DNA of 64,000 nucleotides from the NCBI GenBank assembly GCA_013398295.1, contig VZSF01001075.1:1116001-1180000 (forward strand). Reading direction: 5' to 3'. Origin of the DNA: Chionis minor (Eukaryota; Chordata; Aves; Charadriiformes; Chionididae). The notes beneath the pieces were generated by a model, which searched no databases, was not told the DNA's origin, and saw nothing but the letters and a program-made list of their open reading frames with translations. Every line of letters begins with the position of its first letter. Positions within the stretch are counted from its first letter, which is position 1. The position numbers were made by a program, and so were the translations under genes. Shown here piece after piece: positions 40,669 through 52,708 of this stretch.

Positions 40669-43600
40669 CCCGCTATTAGGAATAAACTGAGTACTTGAAG
40701 GTCCTACGGAGAGCCGGTCCAGACCACTAAGAAGTCATATCCAAAATACCAGCCTTACCCTTGGAACTGCAAGGGTTTTTTCACTTGTGGTTTTTCTGGA
40801 CAAGAATAATGATTCAGTGATACTCACTTCAACCGTTCACAGGCGTGCTACTGGAAAGTTGATTTAGGAAACAAGTACAGGTTTGGAAAAAGACCAATGC
40901 AGTATTTTCTCTGAACATTTCCTGACCAGAATGCTTCAATGTTCTTTTACATTCCAAAAGTTTTTATGCTTGTATATGAGTTAATTTCATTCTTTAAAAG
41001 TATTTACCTTTTTAATATGTTCAAAATGTAGACAAAATGTTTCCTTTCAAATTAATTTCACTTGCTATCATATTAGGGTGTTTTTTTCATATAAAAAAAT
41101 ACTATGCCTAGCCCAAAATATTTTTTGATATTCCAAAAATTTGTATTTGGAATGGCACAAAAGTATCTCTTCTCCCCAACTTTTCAAAACTGTGCATTAA
41201 ATGAAAATCTGTTACTCAGAAGAAGCACTCGAGTTCTAGGAGAATTAAATTCTTATTTGCTTTAAAAGCAAAACCATTCCTGCTGCCTACACAAATCCTC
41301 CAATTAAACCCTTACTTCGAACAAAAATAAAGCAATTTCATTCCCTTTGTTTATCATAATTTAATTATTTTCCTTATCAGAATCAGTTTTATTTTAATGT
41401 TTTAGTTTTTTATGCTATGACTCATCCTGTAGCCATCAGAACAGCTTTCTGCTGTGCCTTTACTTCCGCAGCATCACAAACATAATTAAAACATATTTGC
41501 TGTGATTATATTTCAGCATATACAGATCAACATATATTTTGCTCTTAGGTATAGAATCCCTATTGTTCATGTAATTACTATGAAGAAATAATGCAAATGA
41601 GACTGCTGGAGACAATTATTGGACTTTCTTTTTAACTTTATAATGTTATAAACAAGAATTGGCATTCCACTCAGGGGTGGACAGCAAACACCCATTTTAT
41701 TGAATGCTTTAAAGACTTCAAATTAACAGAAGCTAAGCGACCATTGTAATCATTCATCTAGTACACATTAGTATCTCTAAAATCAGATCTTAGATTGTGC
41801 TCTAGAATGAGACACATCAAGATATCTCTGATCGGTATATCTTAGTGAACAAAATTAAGTATTGTGCTTCTGTGATAAAGAACATCACTTCTCTGACATG
41901 GCAGCTGCCTGCACCATTTGAATAAGTAATCTCAGCCGGACGAGTTAAGACTGGAGTAAAATCCACGTTTATAGTACCTGCTGAGAGCACTTCTTAACTT
42001 GTGTAGGATTTACAAAGACCTGTCAATTATTTAAACTTTTTTTTGTAGTTTGCAATGAAAGCCACTGAACAATATCACAGGATGGTAAACACCCACGTAC
42101 TATGCTCTTCTAAATCAGTTTCCTCGCATTCCCAGTGTCAGAGTCCCCTTCCAGTCACTTCGAAATCCACAATGGACACAGAGAAATCTCACCCATGAAG
42201 ACAATCGCTTCCCCTGAGTAAACAATCTCGTGATCACATACGCACGTTGTCATGGTCCAAAAGACCCCGGAGGCGCAGGGCGCTGCAGAAGTCCACCTCT
42301 GAAACGACGGGCACGATCGACTCCTGCCACTAGCCCAAGCGACAGCTTTCTGAGACAGGGAAGTGACAGGGTCATCCCACAGTGTCAAAGCCTCAGACGT
42401 TCAGTCAAACGAATCTCTCAATTTTTGCTTTCTCCCCTTTTTTCCCTAGCGTGACTTTTCTTTACATTATTTGGGGTAGTGTGCATGAAGGAACATCCTG
42501 CTGCTTTATCTAATACCTATCTCAACTGTTTGTCGAGAACTCTGCTGACTAGGATGTGCAAACCAGCTGCACCGAAGGCAAAGCTGACAGGGGCCACGCT
42601 AGATGAATGATCCCTCAGACAGGGTCACCGCTGGTGCCATCTGATTGATCTACAAGGCACCACAGGCAGTCCCCAGGACTGAGTCTCTTTCTTCTGCTCT
42701 CATCAGCCCTGGCTGAGTCCACAAATACTACAGGGATTCAACTGCTCATTGTTTCCAGGGATGCAAAAATTATATTTCCAAAACACATTCTCATACAGAA
42801 TATCATTATGAGGAAAGTCAAGTTTTCATAAATAGAAAATATCATATAGGAGCCTGATAAACTTAACCCGAGGCAATCGGTCAATGCATAAGCATGCCTG
42901 AAAGCTGATGGACTGAGTTTTGGGAAAGGAAGAGATATGATTAGACCTGCTATCTTCTTCGTTCTTCAAGAGCCTCTTCCTAATCATTTCTTCCTGCTTA
43001 TCTTTCACAGATCCTAACTCGGCTGAAGGATTTTAGAATACAAGTTTTGACGCGCAAACCCCATCGTCCTTGTGCACTGCCCTTTCTGTCATCGCTCTGA
43101 ACACATTCCACTAGCGAATGAACGCGGCTGACTTTGCTCTGGCTTTGGGAAATCTCCAGTCCTAATTTTTGAGGCTCTTTTTGAAGTGATGTATTTGTGA
43201 CGCGTGGTCCGTATTTTTCCCCTTTCAAAAAGCGCAATCAAAGGATAGCAACTCTCCTCTGAATGTGCCATGATGTCTAGCTGAAGTACAAACTATCAGA
43301 AGTGGGGATACAAACGAAAGAAAACCCAAGGTAAAAAAGCAGCAGTTCTATCTACGCCGCACTAGCAGGCTCTCCCATGACTTCAAACGCAGCGATGCAC
43401 TTAGCTATCTCATTACGCCATGTAGTAGCAAATTTCTGTCTATCCCTATACTGAACAGAAATCCAATGTTATAATTATTCCAATGTTTGAAGAATCTCCC
43501 CAAATGCCTGTATTGACAAAGTTGCTCTTTGATGCTACGTTTTGAGTTATATTTTAGTGATTTCTTTATTTTAAGCAAGGGAACGGGGGAAGAACTCAAA

Positions 43601-43675
43601 TTATATTTGTTCACATGGAAAGAAAAAGCATTTTTTAGAAAACTAAAATTAAACTTCAAGAGCTTTGATATGCTC

Positions 43676-43689
43676 TTTTTTTTTTTTTT
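43676..43689. repeat. T14 homopolymer
   Basis: Fourteen consecutive T on the plus strand. No adjacent element is recognised. Confidence 0.85.
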
Positions 43690-46600
43690 GTGCCTCCTTG
43701 TATTATAAAAATGGAAAGGAATTTTTACTTGATGCATATCTGTACTCCTTTAAGCTCTGTAGTACGTGAGTTTGAATTAAGTTAGGATTATTTTTGAAAG
43801 GCTAAGAAGTACAACCATAGTTTAGCTCCGTTCCGCCAAGCAATGTCCGTGCTTTGAACTGACAGAAGCCTTTAAGTGCAAACGCTTAGATAAGCTGATA
43901 AAGATGAAATCAACCACATCTGCAGTTCCTTCGATCCAATTCAATTCACCCCTATCATTCCAAACAATCTCAGATATTCTTACACATTTTAAAACAGTAT
44001 TACTGGGGGGTAGTAAATAATAAGCTTGGATGGATAATGAAATCCCAGACAAAAACAGGAAAAGCCAAAAGATTATTTCTTGGTTCCTGCTCCCCCAGAA
44101 TATAAGTTGTTATCGCCACAATAAATTAATTATTATGAATTAAAAATCCTGAAGAATTTTACTGAGTTATTAATTAGAAACTTCCCCTGTAACATGGAAA
44201 GAGTTTTCCATTCCCAACATAAAATTAACTGGAACAGAAGAGCAATATATTTTATACATTACCTTCTTGTTACGTTTAAATTTGGCTAAGATCAAGAAGT
44301 CTGGCTGACTTGCACTGTACATACAGGAAAAGGAGCAAAACTGGAATTCCCCTGCAGTCAGTCCTCCCTGTACCAGGAACTCAGACGGAATAGAGAATGT
44401 ATGCTACTACAAATTATAGTTTACTTTCCAGGAAAAAACCGGATTGTTGGGTCCCGTTCCCCCACGCCTGATATTAAAGGTAATTGGAATTAAAAACACT
44501 GGTCAGATATCTTCTTTTCGAGAGCAAAAAAGCTCTCTGAACGCAATACCAGAAAGTAAGTGGAACAGGAAATGCTCCTCTATGCCAACTGAGGATTCCC
44601 GAACACCAGGGCAATCAGGACAGAAAAGAATCCACACCATCAGCCTGGCCCACGGTGGCCAAATCAGTTGGGTAAATGTCTTCTAGCAATCTGTCTGGCA
44701 TGACACAGTCCAGCTGCATTTTACCCTCCTTGGGGACACAAATGAACAATAGAAACCCCAGATGTAACTGGCCCTGCTGTGCCCTTACCAAAGTCATTGC
44801 AAGTCTGCAGTGGCAACAAGTTTTGTGACAGCTTTTAATTAAAACAAATAAACAATGAGATTAAAATGTAAATTACAAAAAAAGTTTCAGGTAATTCCAC
44901 GTTGGTTAAACTTTTTTCTGTGTGGACACCAAAAGCACACAGGTGATTTAGTATTTCAAACTGATTTTGCAAATAGATTAGCTGTTGATGTAAAATTGTT
45001 CAGCAAATCGTTTCAGGAGAAAACCATTCTGGGATACAGTTATGGGAAGAGGTCACATATGCAAAACTAAGCTTTGCCCAATTGATTTCTAATTATAAAA
45101 TCAGAGGCTCTAGAGTTTGTGGTTAATAGTCCTTCCCTTTAGCCTGAAAAAATAAACTTACAGCGTGCGCTCACACACAAACACACATACACATCAACCG
45201 CCTCCCATTGTTTTACTGAGCAAGTCCGTGTCCTGGCACTGCTCCGCCAAGAATCAATCAGGCGCTGCCTCACTGAAGGCCATCCATGGAATTAAGTCTA
45301 CAATGCCTCACTGATGGCCAGCTGTGCTACAGCAAATTGTTCCTTATAATAAAGCTACAATAATGTCCATTTAGGGAGAAAAAAAAGCCACGGGCATATT
45401 CTACAAGGCCTGAATAAATTTAAATGCCAATACTGTATAATTATATAATTTTATGTTTTCCTTTGTAAAAAGATAGTGGCTAAGAATTTCGTATATTTAA
45501 TTCATTCACTCTTCAGCACCAAGTGTAGATTGCCAGGACATCTGAGTCTCATTTCATTTCATCTTTGTACGAAATTGGACAATTCTCGGGATGAAAGAAA
45601 GCCAAATAATACAATTCTATTTATTAAGTGTGCTCAACCTAAGGATGCTTTCCGAGTACATTCTGCACCTTCATCATAGACTGAAGTGGCATGAAGGTGA
45701 GTCGACTCTGTCTACAAGAGAAACAAATTAGGAAAATCTTTAGTTAATACATGATTCATGGGTCTACCAGCCTATTATATACAACAGCTATATTTAGTGT
45801 ACATGCATTGCATTTTAGAAATTGATGATTTCTTCTGAGTTCATAATTTTATAATGATAAAATGCTAGCACATTCATAAACATTGTGAATCTTTTTCTTG
45901 GGGAATCTAAATTCTGTGCTCTGCTGCATGATTACTCAAATAATAAATTACTACTCCTCATGACAAGAAGAGAAGAGTTGTGATCTATATAACTTGTCAT
46001 CTCCATCACTGATATTCACAAATGAATGCATCTAATGATGTGGCTGCTAGAAATTTCACCCTATAATATTTGTTAAAAACTTAGTCATACTGATTTTTTT
46101 TCTCTCTAACGCTGTGAAAAAAAAATTCACAACAAGATTACTTTTTGAAAATAAAAATATTTTCTTAGTAAATTACCACGTTCAGTTCTGGGCTTGATTT
46201 TCTGCTGCATTATTCTGTTTGCACATCTATGAGAGTCAGCAGAGCAGAGATGACATTTCTTGAAGAAACAGGTTTTTCCTTGCTCTGCTCCAGTCCCTTT
46301 ATCACCCATTCAAAGTTACACAAAGTAATATAGAAAACAGTGCCACGAATTCAGGTGCATATATCTGAGTAACAGGTTTTTAATCACGCATTGCCGGTAG
46401 ACCAGCTTGCAAGCCAGCAGTCGAATTTTGTGGTGGCATCACCCACAGATGTTTCACAGAAAGGGAGACACAGGGAGTTGTCAACCCACTGTGAATCAAT
46501 TTATTCATTCTCACCAACTCTCCAGTCAATTTCATCCTTCAAGGTGCAAATTAGAAATACAGATGTATTCTCTGAAAAGCTTTCCAGATTCAGGTTTTTA

Positions 46601-48744
46601 AAAGCAAGTTAAGAGCCCGCTGGCTCTCATCCAGCGTAGTATCAGTTTAACACTGGAGGAATACTTCAGCAGTGAACCACATCCCCAGCCTTGAAGAGAG
46701 CTTTATAACACGTATTTATATCAGTTATTAAGTTTCTGCAGCCCTGAAGTCCTAAGACTTCCTAGCCGCCGCCAAGGCAAAACACCTTTTGACTTCCAGC
46801 CACTTTAATACAAATGGAAAGTGCAAAGCTCGAAGACTCTGCCATTGCCTTGAACTGCACGTTGGACATCATTAGTACTGGGGACCAGCACCTGGAGGAA
46901 AGCAACTACCCAAGAGTGCTGCACAAATGAGAGGCAGATTTAGAGTTTTTTAGCTATGTAGAGCAGTGAGGTATCTTGTGCTACTTCAAGATATATTCCA
47001 TCCGCAATATCCTGGAAAAGAAGGTAAAAGGAACCTGAAAGCTGAGTCAATAAACTATAGAATAAAATCATGAGAGGTCTGTGATGTGATGAGATGAGAT
47101 GAACAGCAACAAAGGACAAGCAACGGTACGCTCTAAGCGCTGCTGAGTGGAACGGGGTTCTTGCAATTTGTTTGTATTTGCTGTAAGTACTTGCACAAAT
47201 CAACAGCTAAATAAAACAATAAAAGTCCGTCAGGTTTTCTACTATCCTAATATTTAAAGATTTTTTTTCTAATATTGCGGACTGATATGAATAATGGTAC
47301 AATATTAGTTTGACTGATAGAACGTAGATCGAATTTACTTGCCCAATTATGCCTCACCTTGGCCTAACCATAAGCACAGGCAACTGCCCCAGCCCTGCTC
47401 TGGGTTATCAGCTGCAACGCTGGTTTCTCCCAGTAGCGTATTTCAGAGGATGAAAGCAGAACACTACCTAGGTAAGAAGCAGTAATGAAAATGTTTCATT
47501 CACAATCTGCTTGCCACCCTTTTTTATTTAGCTAAGAATGCTTGCGGCAAAATATTTCATTCTAGCTCAGAGGTACTGCTAAATTTTTTATTAATATGCA
47601 TTGTTCTTTCTTTTTAAATCTTACAAAATTGAATCTAAAATACTACTATTCTTGATTCTGAAACACAATTATAGCTGAGAAAGTATGATTTTCTAGCAGT
47701 CACAATGACAATGCCATCTCCCTATTTTCATATTCGCCCTTCATTTTAATATGCAGATAACAATGATCCATAGCTACATAAATGTAAATACCAGAGAATC
47801 CATTTTAATCAGGACACATCAAAAAAAATAACGTATAGAAGTGTAGAGACAAAGCAGTACTTCAGAGAAGTAAGAAGCCATACGCACACGCAGTTTACGT
47901 GTTTGTCATTGCCAGTGAATCCTTGACTCGCTCTTGCAAATAGCCGTAGGACAGTGACTCAACCAGGATGAGCATCAGCCAAACCCAACCAAAGGAGGAA
48001 AAACAATGCATACGTTTTTCATTTTGATTATGGCACAAGAATGAATGCTCAATTCTGACCAAGACTCTTTTCCAGAGTCGGAAGACTATGTGCTACAAAG
48101 GCTTTAGGGTGCTCCATGAATGGCTGTTTCCGTTTGAGCTGCAGCAAAGCTCGTAATGGAGTCTTCTGTCTCTAAGGAAACTTTTGAAGCCTAAGCAAAA
48201 TTCCAATTTTGCAGATAGTATGAAACTGTTGCTATAAACCTAACTGCAGATGCAGAGACTCTATTTAAGCCATATTTTAGAACAAAGAAGTCAAAAATCA
48301 GTTTGGAAGGGGTAAGCTTTTATCCAAATTAATAAGGCAGTGCATGCAGCTGGTTGACTTGCGGCTAATGTGGTACTTTTCAGAGCTTTTAACACACTTT
48401 GCTGATTGTTTGCTCAAGGCATATGGTTTGAATGCGCTGGGCAGTGCAGAGTACAGCTGGCAGACTGCATATCAGAATCTGGCAATAAGCCTTACAGTTA
48501 TGTGTGACTAGGTATCAAATTTGCCTGAATTTTATGTTATGATTTCTACGTATTGGTGTAAATTTGAAGTTGCTTCAGATTCTGCTACAGTAGATGCCAT
48601 TGCTTCCCATCTTGCAGCAATTAGATGTAGCTGACCCATGCTGTGGAGGAATGGTCTCAAAAGGGCAAAAGCTTTTTTCTAGGGCAAAATAATTATGAAA
48701 AGCTTTTATTAAACAAACCCAGTATTTTCAAAATGGGCAAGTAT

Positions 48745-48782
48745 CATTTTCTCTAGTGCACAGATTGGGAAACTGTGACAGG
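48745..48782 (+). repeat. Possible MIR-type SINE core fragment
   Basis: The segment 'cattttct...cacagattgggaaactg' followed by 'tgacagg' resembles the MIR core ('cattttacagatggggaaactgaggcacag'). Similarity is short and flanks are unrecognised. Amniote genomes including birds keep a few such relics, so this is plausible but weak. Confidence 0.3.
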
Positions 48783-51700
48783 TGCTGTTCCAAATACGCA
48801 TTCATTTCAATCAAGCAAAGAATGGGAAGGTTTTGGCAGCTTGTCCTGTTTTCAGTATTACCTCCCATAACCAAAGTCAATGGTTTCAGCCTCAGCTCTG
48901 ACATTCAGGAAGGTCTAACAAAGCTCTCCAGCAGTATCTGAATACAATTTTTGTATTAATTTAATAAATGAAGCATCATTTTTAGACTCTCAGCATAATA
49001 AACTCTCATTTGCACTGAGTAGATTCATAAATTCATGCTGTTAAAAACTGTTTTCATCAGAAATGGGCCAGCCTCCCATGGTGTCCATTCATATTCCAGT
49101 TCCGAACTGCAGGAGGGTGTTTGCCAGTCACAAGTGTTCAGTTATTATTACAGAGTTTCCTTTATTGCTGCTTGAAAAGCCAATACAGATACTAAGAGCA
49201 ACTCTCTCATCTCAGGGTACATACAACTGCGTATTTCTGAGTATATATTCACAGTTTTTTCAGTGAAGTGCATCACATTTTTATGCCACATGAGCTCAAT
49301 GTAATGAATTAAGATGAATACTAAGAGAAATGGAGAAGCAGCAAGTTCCCTGCTACAGACCTGCATGGCTATGTAAAAGTACTTTGTAGTAAAATGTGTG
49401 TTGCAATGCAAATGCTTCACTGCGTTCAAATAGCATTTCAAGAACAATGGACTTTTTCAAGCAAAATAAATAAACCACATAGCCTCTATTCAACGCAAAT
49501 ACCATTCTCTGAAGTTTAGAAAGAAACTGATTTTCAAAAATTCCAACAGTAGAAGTCTCCTAAATTTGTGATGTTGACTAGTATCTTCAATAACAATGAA
49601 CAGCTGGACAAATTTGTGAAAATATATTTCAGTAAAAATAAAAATTTATTTCTTGGAAATCTTCCTTTTTGCTATCCCCACAATCCTTTCTTCCCACTCC
49701 CTCATTGGTCCTAATGGTAATAATATTGAACATGGGGTCAGCGTTGATTTGCTTTATGTGGACAAACTGAAAGTTAGATAGTAAACGATTTCTTTACATC
49801 TCAAACTTCAGTTTCCTCATCAACATAAAGGAACATAGAGAGGGAGAAAAGTATGAGGAAAAAAGGTTGCATATTCTTACAGTGGAAGTACCGCCGCTAA
49901 GTTCTTGAAGCTTTTGAAGATGACCCTGTGAATAATGAATAAAATGTGCAAAGGACACTGTTTTACAGGACAGAAAGATGCAAACACATTAAAAAATGTC
50001 AAATATATTGAAGTGAAGTTTCTAGAATTCCATTTCAGTAGGAGAGAAGCACAATACAACTGGAAAACATGAACAATACCCTTTCTATATTGGCAAATAA
50101 TACAAGATGCTTGTATACAAGGTCATGGAGAAGCTCTTTTGAACGATGGCACGGCATGTGTTCTGACACATGTAAGTGAGCATGCCACACCTCTGACTTT
50201 ACTGCTGGGGCTTTTAGAGCGTCTGTACTCTAAGGGTGATTTTTCATTATTTTTAAATTGTTTTTTTTAAAAACGAATACGTTATCCAGCCCTAAGACTT
50301 GACAAAATGTACAAATATGACTCCTTTACCTGCAGGGCTTGATTTACAGGCATGCTAAAGTATATGTACGCTTCACAAGAGCAACTGAAACACTGAATAA
50401 TATTAAAAGCAGCTATATACAAAATACACTGAAGGACAGGTCAAAGAACATCGAGAAGAAAGTAAGGAACGTTAGAGGTCATCTCACCTACAAAGAAAAG
50501 GTGTCATCAGAAGATTACCAAATTTTATTTCCTAAGCAACCCTCAGGTCAATTAGCTACCAGGTCCATTTCAGGTCAATTATCTAGCATTAATACAGACA
50601 TTAGCAGATGACTTCTTAGATTCACAAAGAGACTTGGAAATCTACCACCAGCTTTAGGTAACTCCATCTAAGCTCTCCCTTTCGCCTTCAAACAACTAAA
50701 TGCCTTTTTCCAGGTTTGCGCAAAAGCTGGCATCTGTCAGTTTGCATATATTTCAGCCTTCCACGTCACTTGGATGTAAAAATAGACACACCTTCTCACA
50801 GAGGGCCTGGTTTACAGAATCACACAGCTAACTTTCAGAGAACACAGGAAACAGGCTGACAATTTCCTCGTCCCACATTTTACTCATATAATTAGGCAAG
50901 TATTTTGAATATCTTCTCTCCCAAGACCAGAACGCTGAACTGCATCTTTCACCCCTCTTAATTCCCTTCCCCTAGGTTATACGATTTCTCTTTATCCCTG
51001 TTCTTTATTTTGCTCACTGATACTCAATTTTTTGTGCAAAGGGAAGAACTTTAAGAACAGACCCACCTCAGACTGTCAGGACCCCTTGAATGAAGGCGCT
51101 CTCTCTCCTGGAGGAGGAATACTGGCCTGAGCTAGGAACCTGACACAGGAAAGGATCCATACGCACTTTGTGTCAGAGGTACTTCCTGCCTGGGCTAAAA
51201 TTCCAAGCAGAGACAGTTCATCTGAGTTTGTTCTACCAGCAAATAAACTCAGCAGATTATCAAAACTATTGGCCAAGTTACCTCATCATCAGGTTAAAAA
51301 TGTAACTTTTGTATTGAGGGCATTTGTTCTTTCCTTTTTTTTTTTTTAGCCATACTTGCACCAGATTTAAAAAGCCAATTATGCCATTTTTAACAATGTT
51401 GTCACAGTAAATTAAGACCATGATGAACAAACAACTCACTAAGCAAATTATCTTAGAACTCAAGTGTTGTAATTGAAGAACTCAGTGGATATTTTCATGG
51501 CAACGCAAAATAGAAAAGTCTTGGCCCAGGAACATAAAAAACAAAATTCAAACCTCAGTTATCAGGCTTTACATATGATAGCCATGGAATAATCTGGCCA
51601 ACGGAAAATGGAATTTGAAATAATCCAAAATTTTGTCCTGGAGAATGAGCATATTCACACCAAAATTTTTTTAAGTACCAGCATAAGCCTTCTATTGCAT

Positions 51701-51875
51701 TTAAATATACAACTAATGTCAAGTCAAACATTTAAACTGGAACAGGAAAAAAAAAAGAATCTTCACTGAGCGATCTAGCATCTCCTTTAAAATAAGCATT
51801 GTGAAAACGGCAGCTATCTTGCTGGGTTACATGCTACCAGAATCCTGGTAAATCGTTTACAGTTGGAGAGTCCTG

Positions 51876-52708
51876 TCATAGAATGGTTTGGGTTGGAAGG
51901 AACCTTAAAGATCATCTAGTTCCAACCCCCCTTGCCATGGGCAGGGACATCTCCTACTAGACCTGATTGCTCAAAACCTCATCCAACCTGGACTTGAACA
52001 CTTCCAGGGATAGGGCATCCACAGCTTCCCTGGGTAACCTGGGCCAGGGTCTCACCGCCCTCAGAGTGAAAAATTTCTTCCCAATATCTATTCTAAATCT
52101 CCCCTCTTCCAGTTTGAAGCCATCACCCCTCATCTTATCACTACATGCCCTTGTAAAAAGTCCCTCTACAGCTTTCTTGGAGGCCCCTTTCAGATACTGG
52201 AAAGTTCTATAAGGTCTCCCTGAAGCCTTCTCTCCTCCAGGCTGAACAAGTCCAGCTCTCTCAGCCTGTCCTCCCAGCAGAGATGCTCTAATCCTCTGAG
52301 CATCTTCATTGCCTCCTCTGGCCCTGCTCCAACAGGTCCATGCCCTTGTTTTGTTGGGGGCTCCAGAGCTGGACACAGCATTCCAACTGGGGCCTCAGGA
52401 GAGCAGAGCAGAGCAGAATCCCCTCCCTGGCCCTGCTGGCCACGCTGCTGGGGATGCGGCCCAGGTTGCCATTGGCCTTCTCATCTACAAACACCCCCAA
52501 GTCCCTCTCCTCAGGGTTGCTCTGGATCCATTCTCCACCCAGCCTGGATTTGCGCATGGAATTGCCCTGACCTGCATGCAGGACCTTGCGCTTGGCCTTG
52601 TTGAACTTCATGAGGTTGGCAAGGGCACAAGCCTGTCCAGGTCCCTCTGAATGGCAACCCTTTCCTCCAGCATGTCGACCGCTCCACACCACTTGGTGTT
52701 GTCTCACC
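51876..52708 (-). mobile_element. 5'-truncated CR1 LINE (avian type)
   Basis: The plus strand begins with tcatagaatggtttgggttg, the reverse complement of the typical avian CR1 3' end, whose tail motif is ATTCTATGA. Inward on the minus strand is the C-terminal part of the CR1 ORF2 protein. One frame reads [42 protein letters not shown] and [16 protein letters not shown]. Another reads AFQYLKG-like sequence, GFKLEEGRFRIDIGKKFFTLRAVRPW and LPREAVDALSLEVFKSRLDEVLSN. The two parts are in different frames, so the element is dead. After VDEK a short block found in other copies is missing. The far edge is near 52708, where similarity stops. The length of about 0.83 kb and 5' truncation are normal for CR1. 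It lies in the same orientation as CDH8, inside the upstream intron. Confidence 0.95.
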
